Positions 10,444 to 22,879 are shown, counted from the stretch's first letter. The stretch is 64,000 nt of DNA from Hymenopellis radicata (GCA_015501595.1 JADNRX010000233.1:23405-87404); one strand, 5' to 3'. Numbers and translations are program-made. Notes: generated from the sequence alone by a model not told the origin.

Positions 10444-13400
10444 AATCTGATGCAACTAGTGAGATCTTTATAAGCAATCTCAAGATGTAAAATCTGACAA
10501 GCCTAATCCCAATCCTAAAACTATGAAAATGGGGCGGTGCCAGAGCAAGAACCTTGTCGTGTAAACAATGGTTGAGGGAGAGGCAAATCGGATGGGCCCA
10601 CTGGCCACTAGCTGAGCGGAGAATGTGTAGACCGTACATAAAATTTCATTAGAGGTCGACATTAGGATGAGATTTAACAACCTAATAATAAGTGTCGAAC
10701 GCAGTCAGTATAGTTGGCCAGTCCCAAATGATGTCGATATTGGTATGGTGCTCGCTGATATGGTACATGCGAATAGCAGGTAAGTCAACCACGATGTGTG
10801 GTACAAATAGACTAGGTATCTCGAAAACTTAGATGCCTCCAGTACGGTAAGCAACAAGAACGAATACAGCATTCTCTTCGTTTCTCAGTACTTGGTCAGC
10901 ACGAGTTGGTCACCACTTATCCATCCACAGTTATTGTGGAGGTGTCACTATTATTAGTGGGTACGTGGACTTGACGTGTAATAGCAGGATGGTTCTGGTG
11001 CACTTCTGATAGAGAAGCAGCCAGAGAAGGTTCGTTATGCGCGGCATGAGAGAGGACAGTTTGGTGGGAGGCAGAAGGCTGATACTGTACTAACATGATC
11101 GGATCTTCAGGGCATGTTACGTGTTATAGTTGTGAACTAACTTATTATTAGTTTATACAGGGTCCGAATCCCTTATCGGGTCTAGTAGCGGCGAGAGGCG
11201 GCGGTGGCAGCTGCTGCGCGCAAAATTTCTGCATTTGGGGTGATCCCGACGAATTTTTTAGCTGTTAGCGGTTATGAAAGCAAAATAGGCTTACCTCACG
11301 ACTTCCTGTAATGTGTTATGTGAAGATCCGGTTGTGTTAGTACAGTAGACTCCTTAAGGACCACAAGTCAAATGGAAGTACGTTGCCTTTATAGTGATGT
11401 TCACAAAGTTGAACATTCATTTTAGGAAATCTTAGGCACTTTTGGCGCCGAGATCTGAATAGTCACAGATGATGACATATGCGGAGGGCGCCATTGTCGT
11501 TGCTAATATCTGCTTCCTACGATGGAACGACATCAACCTCGACAAGTCTACGGCAAAGTCCTTTCCGCCTCATTCACCACGTCGCTCTTGAGCGCGCTTC
11601 CACCAGCATTATTATATTTCAAGTTGAGAAAGAAAATTATCTTGCATGATATAGAAATGTTCAATGAGGTACGTATTTTGCCACCTTCTTTCCTAACATG
11701 AAATAATATAGGGTTTGGAGTTGCAAACCCTTCAGGAACGCTGCGTCTTCGCTAGTGTTCATTCTGTTACTAGAGACATAACAACATTCATTTCATGCCC
11801 ATGTATGTTAGGGTTAGTTTCTTGGAGATTTGAAGGACTGACGCCATCGATAGAGCTGCTACATAAGATAAATCCCCATGCATTGACATTTCTTATTGTC
11901 TAACATCGAAATGAGTCCAGAACGGCAGTGTCAGAGTTATGTGACGCCATATCTGGTGGACTTCTACATGACGTATGTTCTTCTTCGTCTACTTGAGTCC
12001 TCGGCTCCTAACAAAAATTTAGACTCAATATACTCTATCGAAGTTGTACCTAGAGGGATATTGACCTCGGCATGTCAAAATTATTAGCGACATGTTGAGA
12101 GTGGTGAGTTATTCGCTATTTCGCAAAGACGACGAGATTGAATGAGGGCTCCAGACAAAGAGAGTAGGGCAGAAAGCTTCCAGTGGATGGTGAGTGATTG
12201 CGACGGCACAAGAATCAGGGCAAGCTCTGTTTGCCAAGTTGAACTTAGATTGTAGTATGTACGTTTCCTGCATTCTGATCTCCTTCATTCCTGATGATGA
12301 ATTTAAATGATGTTCGAACTTCTAGAGCTCTTTGGTTACCGCTAGAGGTGCGAGAATGGCCCGCTTTGCGCGCTCGTCGAGTTCAGGGAAGGCTGCGGAT
12401 CATGTGGGCTAAGATTTTCACACCTTAAGTGCGCAGAAGCAGAGGTAGATAGAGTCAATTCTAATATGATGTAAATACAGAGCGTGTTAGTAGTGTGAGG
12501 CTGCGCCGACATAAATGAATCTAAAACTTTGTTGAGATGGAGAAATGAGTGTGAAGCAGGAAAAACTTATCTCAGTTATGACTTAGGTGGCGTGTTAACA
12601 TCTCCACCTACATCTCCAGCATTAACAGCGCCTCCTTCGAACACCAGAAGTCTCTAATAAAGTGTACAATCTTACCCTATAACTGTCAAGCATTAAATTA
12701 ATACAGTTTACGTGCTACGAAGGATTCACATTCACCATTAAATGAGGCTCATCGGTTACAACACTAACTAAGCCTCAGAAACGTCAACATGTGAGCTCGT
12801 CAAAGCCTAATGTACAGTGAGCCAAGAAACATTTTTAGATGATTCAAATGAAAGCTTACCTTGAACGATATCCCTGTAAACATCTTATTAGTACTCGTAG
12901 CACATAGATCACAAGCACAAATAGTTGCCAAACATGGACAAATAGCCAAGCATCGACAAACAGTCATGTTCTTTTCTGCTCAGCATTTTCGCAAGAGATG
13001 AAGCAGCTGGTATATAACTCAATTAAGCGAAGTATATGCTGAGTTACAATTATATTTTAGACTGTCGATAGCCCTCCAAGAAATGGTCCCTGTCTTCTAT
13101 TAGTGATCGCAACATCGACCGTGAAGTTGACAAGCCTGGACTGGTGCATTACAGATTTACTACCCTCCTACACGTTAGCTCTCATAAGATCATAGACCAC
13201 TATACATATCTGATTGTGATCTTCCTTTCAATTAGGGGCAGTGAACGTGATAATTATTATAAACCTTCAATTCCTCTACTACGACACAGTGCTTCAGATT
13301 ATTATATCGTATCTCCTAGCAATAAGAAAAACAAATGATTCTATTTCTTACATTCTTCACAATAATAGTGGCCTAAAAAGAAACCACTACATGCAACCAG

Positions 13401-14217
13401 TTTGTCCTCCTTCTAGTGAAAATGGACAGGAAAAGAATAGTCAGACGTCGATATCACCTCCTCTAGCACATAGTGAGCAGAAAACAAATTATTTCTGAGT
13501 AAGTCTCTCTTACCTTTCTCGATGATTTCACTTACTTAATCCTGCAGCTCTAGAGCTTCAGTCTCTGCTTCGCTTTAATACAAACTCTATTCTTAAGAGC
13601 AATTGAAGTCTCTCAAAATATGAGATAATACACCTTCATTCAATGGATGTCGGAAGATATTTCTGATATGAAGTATATATTCAAGAAATTCACGTTAAGT
13701 ACATCTTTCAGTTATTAAGAATGTGCCGTAGCATACACTAGCACTAAGTGAAAGATGTAGATGTTTTTACCAAAAGTTATGCTAAAAATTTATTCGCTAT
13801 TAATTATACAATTTTAATCGTAAGACTTTACAAATATTTTTATTACTATTTAAGTAATATCAGAAATTTTTACATGATTTTTATGTGATTTTAAAATATA
13901 TTTAAGATAATTTTAACTAGAAAAAATGCTTAAAATTCCGAACCAATTTTTACTACTATTTTTACTAAGAATTGTCAGAGCTTTCACCCAGTGTAGTTCG
14001 AGGAGAATCTCCTCGAACGTCACTTCGACAGGATCGGGTATCAGCACAGCCCAGAACTCCATTACATCAGCAATGGTCAAAACTGTTTTGAATACTTCGT
14101 GAATGATCGTCAACACTAATCAGCAATACTATCGCTCTTGTGAAGATTAAAATTTTGGAACTTGGCATGCGAGTAATTGACTTTGATAGCTTTCGAAGAC
14201 GAAGCAAATCTCGAAGT
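10444..14217. other. Long stretch without a recognisable gene
   Basis: About 3.8 kb of mostly AT-rich sequence. 11290-11350 has a half copy of the small TACTGTA-type MITE (GTGTTATGTGAAGATC, GTTAGTACAGTAG). Open frames are short (60-85 codons) and I recognise no motif in them. Plausibly decayed transposon and gene remains. Confidence 0.45.
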
Positions 14218-16296
14218 TCGATGTAAATGCAGATTCCAAGGATAGGGAGCATTTTCAGAGGCCTGTGCACACTCCACACCTCTTCATACCTCTATACCTA
14301 ACTCCTTGCTTAAGAGAGTCCATTCAGTTAGCTTAACCGAGTCAAATCATCATTTAGTCAAAAATCTGTATTGTTTGACTAAATGCTAACTCTCTGCTGT
14401 TATTACTGCAGCTACTCCATCCTTTGAGCTCTTTCTAGACTTATCTAGCCTGTGTCTGGTGTTATAATAACAACAGAGGCTACTCACAAGGCGCCCTAGA
14501 AGGTTTAGGCAAAAGTTCTCATGCTCTGCCTTCTGCCTCTTACTATCACTTTCTCCCAGAGGCAAGCAGTTCGTGGTCCCTCCAGTCCTTCTGCTCAGGA
14601 CTGATGCCATACCCCTTTAGAGCACTGTCTGAAGCTGCCTAGCCAGCCCCAAAACCACTCTAGACAGGCTCAAAGTATCTAATTTGTGAGAAATTTGCAC
14701 TTTTGCTCTCCTAGGCAAGCAGCACTTGCTCTACCCAGTCCTCTTATTCAGGACTGATGCATTGGCACCCTAGAAGTCTATTGGAATCATTTGCCACAGC
14801 CCCAGAGCCCTACAGCTCTTCCTGCTCCCTCTGCTTTCAGTATGTGCTAATGTCTCATATCTAGCTCTTCAGAGCTGATGCCTTTTATGCCCAGATACCC
14901 ATTTCTTGTTCAAGGACTCCTTATTAAGTACACTTTTATAGGCTATCTGGTCACAGGTGCACTCTCTATAGAGACCTCAACAAGTCCATCGCGAGTTAAA
15001 CTCGCGACTCGTGACGCGAGTACTTACGCAAAAAGAAGTCCAGTTCAGACTCGCGTCGGACTCGCATCGCGAGTTCACTCGCGAGTACTCACCATGAGTC
15101 CGAGTCATCTCGGATACTCACGAGTACTCGCGAGTCCATACACCCCCAAGTATTCATGCGCAGCGAGCATCCCTGGGCAATGGCACGGGGACAGTCAGCT
15201 GGGCATGAGGGTATGGTGGGGGTGATGGTGGAAGGATGGTGGGGTGGGGGTGGAAGGATAGTGGTGGTGGAGGATGGTGGTGGTGGTGGTCGTGGTCGAC
15301 TCCGAACGACTCGTCGTCGCGTCCATCTCGCATCATCCGCCTTATCGCATCGCATCCCCCTCCTCATTGCATCATCATCATGTCGTCATCGTCGTCATCC
15401 TCATCCTCATCTATCGTCAGCACCGCAATCCAGTTGGTGTCGGCAATCCAGTGATTGGATCGTGTGCTGCCCGTTTGCGGGGCTTACGCGTCCTATCGAC
15501 GCCGACTGAAAGTCGAGCGTCGGTCATGTCGGCGCCGACTTGAAGTCGAGCGCCAATAGCGTCGTCGCCGACCTGAAGTCGAGCAACGAGTGTCCGTAGG
15601 TAGTCCAGTCGTGCTCCAGCTCTGCTGCTAGCGCAGAGTCAGCAGCAGCAGGCCCGGCACAAAGTCGAGGCCAAAGACACACCCCACAGGCTGCCTGACA
15701 ATCGTCAGAGCAGCGGGGGCGACAATCGTCGCTCCCCAGTGGTGGTTACAAGAGAGAGAAACCACCCGATCAGATGCTTACACGTCGCTTCGGATCTCGG
15801 GCCGGATCGCCGGATCAGGTGAAATAGTCGCGCATGGCTCGTTTGAGCGACGCAAGGGCCCGTTTGACTTGCAAAAAATTTGTAAATTCAACTAAAATAT
15901 ATCTCTAAATATTTGCGAGTCACCGTGTGATGACTCGCGGTCGACAGATCGAAACTCAGACTCGCGACCAGACTCGTGACTCCGTAACTCGCGAGTCACG
16001 TGAGTGCGAACGCCGACGTGCTCGACGTGGTCGAGTCACCAGATGACTCGGTGACTCGGTGACTCGTTGAGGTCTCTAACTCTCTGCATTGTCTCACTCC
16101 CCTCCAGCTAATCTATATTATCTGATCACGGTTAGCTCCACTTTTTTGCGTCCCCTCTCACCTCTCCCACTATAATTACAGTAACTATATTTCATGTATT
16201 ATCTACCATGTACTGTAAGGCACTTTATGATACGCTTAATTGATGAGGCCCTTGGAGTCTGATTTGGCCTAACTTCGTATGATCTGAAAGCATAGG
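14218..16296 (+). mobile_element. Tad-type LINE 3' end, 5'-truncated, split by a MITE
   Basis: 14218-14968 plus 16079-16296 match 53739-54711 at high identity by eye (start CGATGTAAATGC, end GATCTGAAAGCATAGG). In the 53.7-kb copy this sequence directly follows the RNase H domain of a LINE. Only the 3' untranslated part is present here. The MITE at 14969-16078 interrupts it at a point where the other copy (near 54500) is uninterrupted. Confidence 0.7.
14969..16078. mobile_element. Non-autonomous hAT MITE, 1110 bp, TSD ACTCTCTR
   Basis: It starts TAGAGACCTCAACAAGTC and ends GACTCGTTGAGGTCTCTA. It is flanked by ACTCTCTA and ACTCTCTG. Subterminal arrays of CTCGCGAGT-like words occur at both ends. 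It shares with other members the block GCAATGGCACGGGGACA, GGTGG-rich low-complexity DNA, paired AATC mini-hairpins (15695-15732) and the AAATTTGTAAATT block. GC-rich open frames inside are compositional. Confidence 0.85.
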
Positions 16297-16545
16297 CTGT
16301 ATCAGGATTCCTGCGGCGAACTATCATGAACGGTAAGTTGGCTGATCTGCTTATACTTACTATCTAATCGGGAGTGAGTAGATTTCTATTCCTCACTAGA
16401 GACCTCAACGAGTTCGCGGGTCACGCGATACTCGGGTACTCGATCCGGCCGGGGGTCTCAGTTACTCGACTCGTTTGATCTGTAGATCAATAGCGGGTTG
16501 GATCAGAGAAGGATCGCGAGTACGGCCTTGGAGCCACGAGTACTT

Positions 16546-19500
16546 CACTGCGTGAAAGGCTCAGATTTGTAAGCGAGAAATGTAGTTAAAAAAGCTTCTC
16601 ATTTTTAACTAGTTTTTTTAAGTTAAAAACTTGTTAAATATATTTTAAACATTTTTAAGCAAAATGAAGTCAAAAATGCGGTAGAATTAGTATTAAATAT
16701 ACTTGTGAAAACTTCAAATTTGAAATTCGGAAAATTTAAGAGAGTTTTAAGGTTAGAAAAGTAGTAAAAAAGTTAAAATTTCTAATTTAAAGAATTTAAG
16801 CAAAGAATCAGTGAAAAATATACAAAGAATTTGAAAATAATATAATTAAAAATTTGAAAAGAAATTTAAGAAGTTTTCAGATAATTTATTTGATAATTTC
16901 TAGTAGTAGTTTAAATAAAATTAGCTAAAGAATTAGAAAGAAAGTTTTACTGGAAATATTAACCAATAAAGCAGTAGAAAAAGCAGTAATATTAATAGAA
17001 AACTTTTTAAAAAAGTTTTAGTATGTTGTTCAGTTAGATAAGGTAAAAATACTAGAGAATTATTTTAGAAATCTTTAAAGATGATTCCAGTAGTATTTTA
17101 AACTGAATAAATAGTAAAAAATCTTAAAAGCTTTTAGAATATTTTTCAGCTGAGCAAGATAAGAATACTGCTGAATTATTTTAGAAATATTTAAAAATGT
17201 TTATAGTAGTATTTTAAACTGAATAAATAGTGAAAAATCTAAAACCAAAACCTGATATTATTGTTTAGTACTAGGGCCCTAGGGATTCAAACCATAATTA
17301 CATTGGTATACTTTACGGTCCTTGATGGCACAAACCTCTTCAGATCCATAACCATAAGGTTGAATCTAGAGCCTTTGATGATATGCGTACAGTTATGAGT
17401 CAACTTTACGAAATATAAACAAGTCAGATATTGAGCCTGATTCATTGTGCGGAGGCTTCGAAACAACAGGAAGTGGTGAATGAGAGATCTTGGAAGTACG
17501 AAGAAGGGCCTGACAAAGTAGATGAACACTTTAGAACAGAATTTGATACTATTACAGTGTTATAGTGAGTGACTAAGGACCTGTAAGCCGTACTGTTCTC
17601 GTAACTGGAGGAGGACACAATGATATCCCATACGGGATGATACAGATAGCCATACAATTTGTAACTGTAACTCATATTGTACAGTTATGATGCAGATACC
17701 TAGAGCCACCTATTACAGCAGTATAAGTGAGGAACCTGTATTAGAATAGAACAGGGTAGATAAATTTGTAATAGCCATATTGTGATTCTGGTGATCCTTG
17801 ATGATCCCAGTGTGATGCTGGTAATGCTCTCGTGATGATCGGGGACAATCTCGTAATGCTTGTAATGGCCGTACTGCGATCCTGGTGATCCTCGGTAATC
17901 CCAGCGTAATGCTGGTGATGCCCTCGCGATGCTGGTAATGCTCTCGTGATGCTGGTAATGCTCTCGTGATGGTCGGGGACAATCTCATAATGCTTGTAAT
18001 GGCTGTACTGCGATCCTGGTGATCCCTGGTAATCCCAGCATAATGTGGTGATGCCCTCGTGATGCTGGTGATGCCCTCGTGATGCTGGTAATGCTCTTGT
18101 GATGGTCGGGGATAATCCCGTAATGCTTGTAATGGCCGTACTGCGATCCTGATGATCCTCGGTGATCCAGCATGATGCTGGTGATGCCCTCGTGATGCTG
18201 GTGATGCTGTCGTGATGGTCGGGAACAATCTCGTAATGCTTGTAATGGCCGTACTGCGATTCCTGTTGATCCCCGGTGATCCTAGCGTAATGCTGGTGAT
18301 GTCCTTGTGATGCTGGTAATGCTCTTGTGATGGTCGGGGACAATCCGTAATGCTTGTAATGGCCGTACTGCGATCCTGGTGATCCTCGGTGATCCCAGCG
18401 TAATGCTGGTGATGCCCTCGTGATGCTGGTAATGCTCTGTGATGCTGTAATGCCTCATGATGGTCGGGACAATCTCGTAATGCTTGTAATGGCCGTACTG
18501 CGATCCTGTAATCCCTGGTGATCCCAGCGTGATGCGGTGAGCCGTGATGCTGGTGATGCCTCGTGATGCTGGTAATGCTCTTGTGATGGTTGGGGACAAT
18601 CCCGTAATGCTTGTAATGGCCGTACTGCGATCCTGATGATCCCCGGTGATCCCAGCGTGATGCTGGTGATGCCCTCGTGATGCTGGTAATGCTCTTGTGA
18701 TGGTCGGGACAATCCCGTAATGCTTGTAATGGCCGTACTGCGATCCTGATGATCCCCGGTGATCCCAGCGTGATGCTGGTGATGTCCTTGTGATGCTGGT
18801 AATGCTCTTGTGATGGTCAGGGACAATCCTGTAATGCTTGTAATGGCCGTACTGCGATCCTAGTGATCCTCGGTGATCCAGCGTAATGCTGGTGATGTCC
18901 TTGTGATGCTGGTAATGCTCTTGTGATGGTCAGGGACAATCCCGTAATGCTTGTAATGGCCGTACTGCGATCCTAGTGATCCTCGGTGATCCAGCGTAAT
19001 GCAGGTGATGCCCTCGTAATGCAGGTGATGCCCTCGTAATGCAGGTGATGCCCTCGTAATGCAGGTGATGGTCGGGGATATCCGTATGCTGGTAATCCCT
19101 TAGTGATGTTCGGGGACAATCCCGTAATGCTTGTAATGGCCATACTGCGATTCTGCTGATCTTTGGTGATCCCACCGTAATGTGAACTTTATTGCATAAC
19201 GTGTCACACCTCATGAACTTACAGTTGAAACCATACAGTAGTACCAAATAATAATATCTGGTTTTGGTTTTAGATTTTTCACTATTTATTCAGTTTAAAA
19301 TACTCCTATAAACATTTTTAAATATTTCTAAAACAATTCAGCAGTATTCTTATCTTGCTCACCTGAAAAATATCCTAAAAGCTTTTTAGATTTTTTACTA
19401 TTTATTCAGTTTAAAATACTACTGGAATCATCTTTAAAGCTTTCTAAAATAATTCTCTAGTATTTTTACCTTATCTAACTGAACAACATACTAAAACTTT

Positions 19501-19965
19501 TTTAAAAAGTTTTCTATTAATATTACTGCTTTTTCTACTGCTTTATTGGTTAATATTTCCAGTAAAACTTTCTTTCTAATTCTTTAGCTAATTTTATTTA
19601 AACTACTACTAGAAATTATCAAATAAATTATCTGAAAACTTCTTAAATTTCTTTTCAAATTTTTACTCATATTATTTTCAAATTCTTTGTATATGTTTCG
19701 CTAATTCTTTGCTTAAATTCTTTAAATTAGGAATTTTAACATTTTTACTACTTTTCTAACCTTAAAACTCTCTTAAATTTTCCGAATTTCAAATTTGAAG
19801 TTTTCACTAGTATATTTAATACTAATTCTACCGCATTTTCGACTTCATTTTGCTTAAAAATGTTTAAAACATATTTAAGAAGTTTTTAACTTAAAAAACT
19901 AGTTAAAAATGAGAAGGTTTTTTAACTACATTTCTCGCTTACAAATCTGAGCCTTTCACGCAGTG
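16546..19965. mobile_element. CACTA-like foldback element nested in a hAT MITE
   Basis: Termini CACTGCGTGAAAGGCTCAG and CTGAGCCTTTCACGCAGTG, flanked on both sides by CTT. CACT-type ends with a 3-bp duplication fit the EnSpm/CACTA pattern. Inverted AT-rich arms of about 730 bp (16546-17275 and 19235-19965) enclose unique sequence (17280-17790) and a minisatellite. No transposase. The right arm is preceded by a mariner-type end (ACAGTA at about 19230-19237). Confidence 0.7.
17790..19175. repeat. Minisatellite, unit about 114 bp, about 11 units
   Basis: The phrase TGCTTGTAATGGCCGTACTG recurs about every 113-133 bp from about 17860 to 18950, with a last unit near 19130. Each unit also contains GTGATCCCAGCGTAATGCTG and GGTCGGGGACAATC. 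Length variation comes from gain or loss of a sub-repeat (GATGCCCTCGTGATGCTGGT). Long minus-strand open frames here are a side effect of 114 being divisible by three. Confidence 0.9.
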
Positions 19966-21035
19966 CTTGCCCGAGTACTCGGTCTGACTCGCAATTATAT
20001 AGATATATATTTAAACTAAATTTACAAATTTTCTGTAAGTTAAATGGGCCCTTGCGTGGCCCAAACAAGACGTTCGAGTGAATTTCTCAGAAATTCTCGC
20101 GATCCGGCAAACGCTGGGAGGCCGCGTAAGCGTATGATCGCAGCCTCTCTCTCTCTCCTTCTCACCACCACGACCACCCAGGGAGCGACGATTGTCGCCC
20201 CTGCCGCGCTGACGATTGTCAGGCAGCCTCTGGGGTGTGGATCTGGGTCTTGGCTCTGTGCCGGGCCCACTGCTGCTGTCTTTGCGATGGCAGCAGAGGA
20301 TCACGACGACCTGACCCGAACATGACCACAACGAGGACGACAATGACGCGGATGAGAGGACGACGTGGACCAGAGGATGGTGAGGATGAGAGGATGGCCG
20401 GAATGAGGAGGAGAGAAGGAGAAAGGCGACGCGACACGTCAATGAGGACGGCGACGCGCGTGTCGGACGACGAAGACCATCCCACCACCATTACCACCAC
20501 TCCCACCACTACTCCCAGCCCTCTCACCACCACCACCACTGCTCTCACCACCACCAGCACCCTCAGTCTGTGCTCATGCACAGCTGAGTGTCCCCGTGCC
20601 ATTGTCCGGGGATGCTCGCCGGGCATGAATAGATTTAGATGCAGTGACCCGCGAGTTTACTCGCCAACTCGCCTGACTCGACCCATCTGACTCGCGGATT
20701 AACGCGAGTCGAGTCAACGGCGGATCACGAGTAGGCGCTTCAGAGCGTGAGTACTCGCTCGACGGATCGCGAGTCATACTTAAGTATGACTCATTGAGGT
20801 CTCTATTCCTCACTGGACAAGAGAAGATCTATTGTCCATTCTGGGACATTAAAGAAAGCATACGTCTCATATGTAAAAATATGTATCCTACTGCCTCGCA
20901 ATGAGGTTGGTAAACTGATAGTTCTCTAGACTTTAAATCTCATAGTGAGGGAAAAGTGAGTTGCCAATCATTTCAAATACTTGATACTGAATTATAATGT
21001 AGATGCGGTATGACCTGCTACTTTAGGCCTTGCAG

Positions 21036-21900
21036 AGCGTCAGTTTTGCAACGGTTCTACGTACCCTAGAGATCATCACAAGTTCTGACTCAAGTCGATT
21101 CATGACTTTACTCATGGGGGTCAAAGGCTGTTCATAACTTGTGCATGACTTGAGTCTATCTGACTCACGAGTCGAATCGAGTCAAATATTTGACTCTGCG
21201 AGTTCGAGTCGACTCACGAGTACTCTCCTGACTCATCTGATATATTGCTGTAGTTAGGCCTTATTTATGCTATTTAGCAGGTATTTTCATTGATTCATGT
21301 GTTCATGCACAAGTCAACATGACTCAAAACATGAGTCATGAACAGCTTAAGGCTGTTCATGACTCTTAGGCTGTTCATGACTCGCGCTTAACTCGAGTCC
21401 CTTTGACTCACGAGTCGAGTCAAGTCGAGTATTTGACCCTGCGAGTCCAAGTTGATTCACGAGTACTCTCCAGACTCATGTGACTCGTGATGATCTCTAA
21501 CGTACTCTGTCAGACCTACAGCACGGACTGGACTCTCTTTTCATGGGTGAAGTGGAGACCAGTCAAGGCTTCAAACGACATATTTACGAGCAGTCGTACC
21601 AACGCCTTGTCCTCTTCCATTCCAAGCTGCTGACCCATGAGCCGCAGAGGATAAAGACTTATGGGGAAGCCACCACAACTTTCCTAGACTATATGTTTAG
21701 CTTAATCCTCATGAATGAAATAACGTCCTTTGTCGATCTAGGTGCTGGAGTGGGCAACATTGTATTCTATGTCGCCCTGATGAAAGGCTGCCGAAGCTTT
21801 GGAATCGAGTTGGTGATAACAACAATGGAAGTTGGGCACTCGTTCATCAACTATCTCCTGCAACAAACTTAAGCCCATCATATAAAAGCTGATGGGGTCC
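21036..21900 (+). pseudogene. DOT1: DOT1-like H3K79 methyltransferase, N-terminal part, disrupted
   Basis: An acceptor-like CTTGCAG ends at 21035. The frame then reads SVSFATVLRTLSDLQHG after removing the MITE at 21067-21499, and runs on through MGEVETSQGFKRHIYEQSYQ, KTYGEATTTFLDYMF, FVDLGAGVGNIVFYVALM and KGCRSFGIELV. The D-L-G-x-G-x-G-N segment (about 21732-21762) and the C-R-S-x-G-I-E segment are the SAM-binding motifs of the DOT1 family. The frame stops at 21870-21872, just before the insertion of the 81-bp direct-repeat element. DOT1 trimethylates histone H3 K79 in active chromatin. The part after motif II is missing here and seems to continue at 22663-22706 (weak) and 42692-42790. Confidence 0.65.
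21067..21499. mobile_element. hAT MITE, 433 bp, TSD ACGTACYC
   Basis: It starts TAGAGATCATCACAAGTTC and ends GACTCGTGATGATCTCTA. Flanks are ACGTACCC (21059-21066) and ACGTACTC (21500-21507). The interior is built from GACTCGAGTC-like words. Relatives: 56553-56752 and the fragment at 4546-4665. It lies in a coding exon of the DOT1-like relic. Confidence 0.82.
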
Positions 21901-22662
21901 AATCTGAGGTAGTCCGACGCAGTAGCCAGATAGCCGACCTCCCCAGAGAGGGAAAGGCCGCGTGAATTAGAACACTCCTAATTAGAGCTCCTATTCCCTT
22001 GGCTTGATTTTGCAAATGGATGACATCACTTGTCAAAAGGAAGCCAAGGGAATAGGGGAGGGTTACATAATGTACATGATGTAAGATGGGTGGGCAACGT
22101 GAAAACTACTGGCGTAACCGGTAAGAGCCAGTATAAGAAACGAGTCTTTAGAAAACGTACCTGGCGGCGATGCGGTAAGAGCTGGGGTCATGCGAGACAT
22201 GACTCGCATTACTATGCGTCCCGCTAGGCGTGAGATAGTTGACCGAGTGCGTCCTCGATCAACCAGAAAAATTCATAAATGAATAACGGAGATGTGCGGT
22301 TTGTTTTAGGACCCGTTGGAAAACCGTTGGGTAACAAACCAACAACACCTCAAGGTTTCTGTAAGAAGTTAGTGATAAAGCAATGAGCCGTAGGCGGAGG
22401 AAACTCACTCGGTTTGTTTTGGGACCCGTTGGAAAAACCGTTGGGTAACAAACCGACGACGCCTCATAGGACCCAGCCGTAGGCTTATAGGTAGAGACAT
22501 CAGTAAGTGAGTCCTAAAAGAGGGAGAAGGCTGAATACTCACCTCATATTGGCCTTGTGTAATCCAAGATTAAATCCGACCAATCTGAGGTAGTCCGACG
22601 CAGTAGCCAGATAGCCGACCTCCCCAGAGAGGGAAAGGCCGCGTGAATTAGAACACTCCTAA
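21901..22662. mobile_element. Element with 81-bp terminal direct repeats (TRIM-like?)
   Basis: 21901-21981 and 22582-22662 are near-identical direct repeats (AATCTGAGGTAGTCCGACGC to GAATTAGAACACTCCTAA). Flanks ATGGGGTCC and ATGGGTACC are similar. Between them lie a 16-bp perfect hairpin (21990-22005 with 22041-22056) and the 482-bp structured core. Direct terminal repeats suggest a miniature LTR-type element. The lack of clear TG...CA ends leaves this open. Confidence 0.5.
22099..22580 (+). other. Structured 482-bp sequence of unknown nature, copy 1
   Basis: A second copy of equal length lies at 34893-35332 plus 42650-42691. Successive hairpins: TACTGGC/GCCAGTA (22107-22133), TGCGAG/CTCGCA (22191-22208), TTGACCGAG/CTCGATCAA (22239-22262). 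A hairpin block with GGTTTGTT/AACAAACC stems occurs twice (22298-22340 and 22411-22454). GAGCCGTAGGC / CAGCCGTAGGC also repeats. No convincing protein, although an arginine-rich open frame crosses the left half. It contains the empty target site CTGAATAC (22531-22538) for the hAT insertion seen in copy 2. Confidence 0.6.
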
Positions 22663-22879
22663 ATGGGTACCAATGTCGGGGAGATCATTCGAAAGATGGT
22701 GTTAATTAGGGTTTTGAAGTCAGGTTAAGCTTGACCGGTCAAGTCGCTTAACCTGACCGGACTTAACCGAAATTTTGACCGAAGACCTTTGACCGGTCAT
22801 ACAATTTGACCGGTCACGGTCAAGGGTCAAGCCATAATCCAGTATTTTCCTTGACTGCAGATGACCGGTCATGACCGGT

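Larger units (their letters stand above)
16397..20805. mobile_element. Non-autonomous hAT element, 4409 bp, TSD TTCCTCAC
   Basis: Termini are TAGAGACCTCAACGAGTT and ACTCATTGAGGTCTCTA. Perfect 8-bp duplications TTCCTCAC lie at 16389-16396 and 20806-20813. The right part (19970-20805) is the reverse of the family seen at 14969-16078 and 26222-27397. Most of the length is a nested foldback element (16546-19965). Confidence 0.85.

Noticed and set aside
15089..15543. Overlapping open frames on both strands, His/Pro/Gly/Val-rich
   Set aside because: Low-complexity GGTGG/CATCAT DNA inside a MITE; no conservation with sister copies at the protein level.
17713..19247. Long minus-strand open frames (up to 200 codons) in the minisatellite
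   Set aside because: They follow from a 114-bp (38-codon) repeat unit without stops; overlapping frames are all open and unit length varies out of frame.
20011..20690. Open frames of 90-150 codons in GC-rich DNA
   Set aside because: They lie within the right part of a MITE with a perfect TSD, and both strands are open because of composition.
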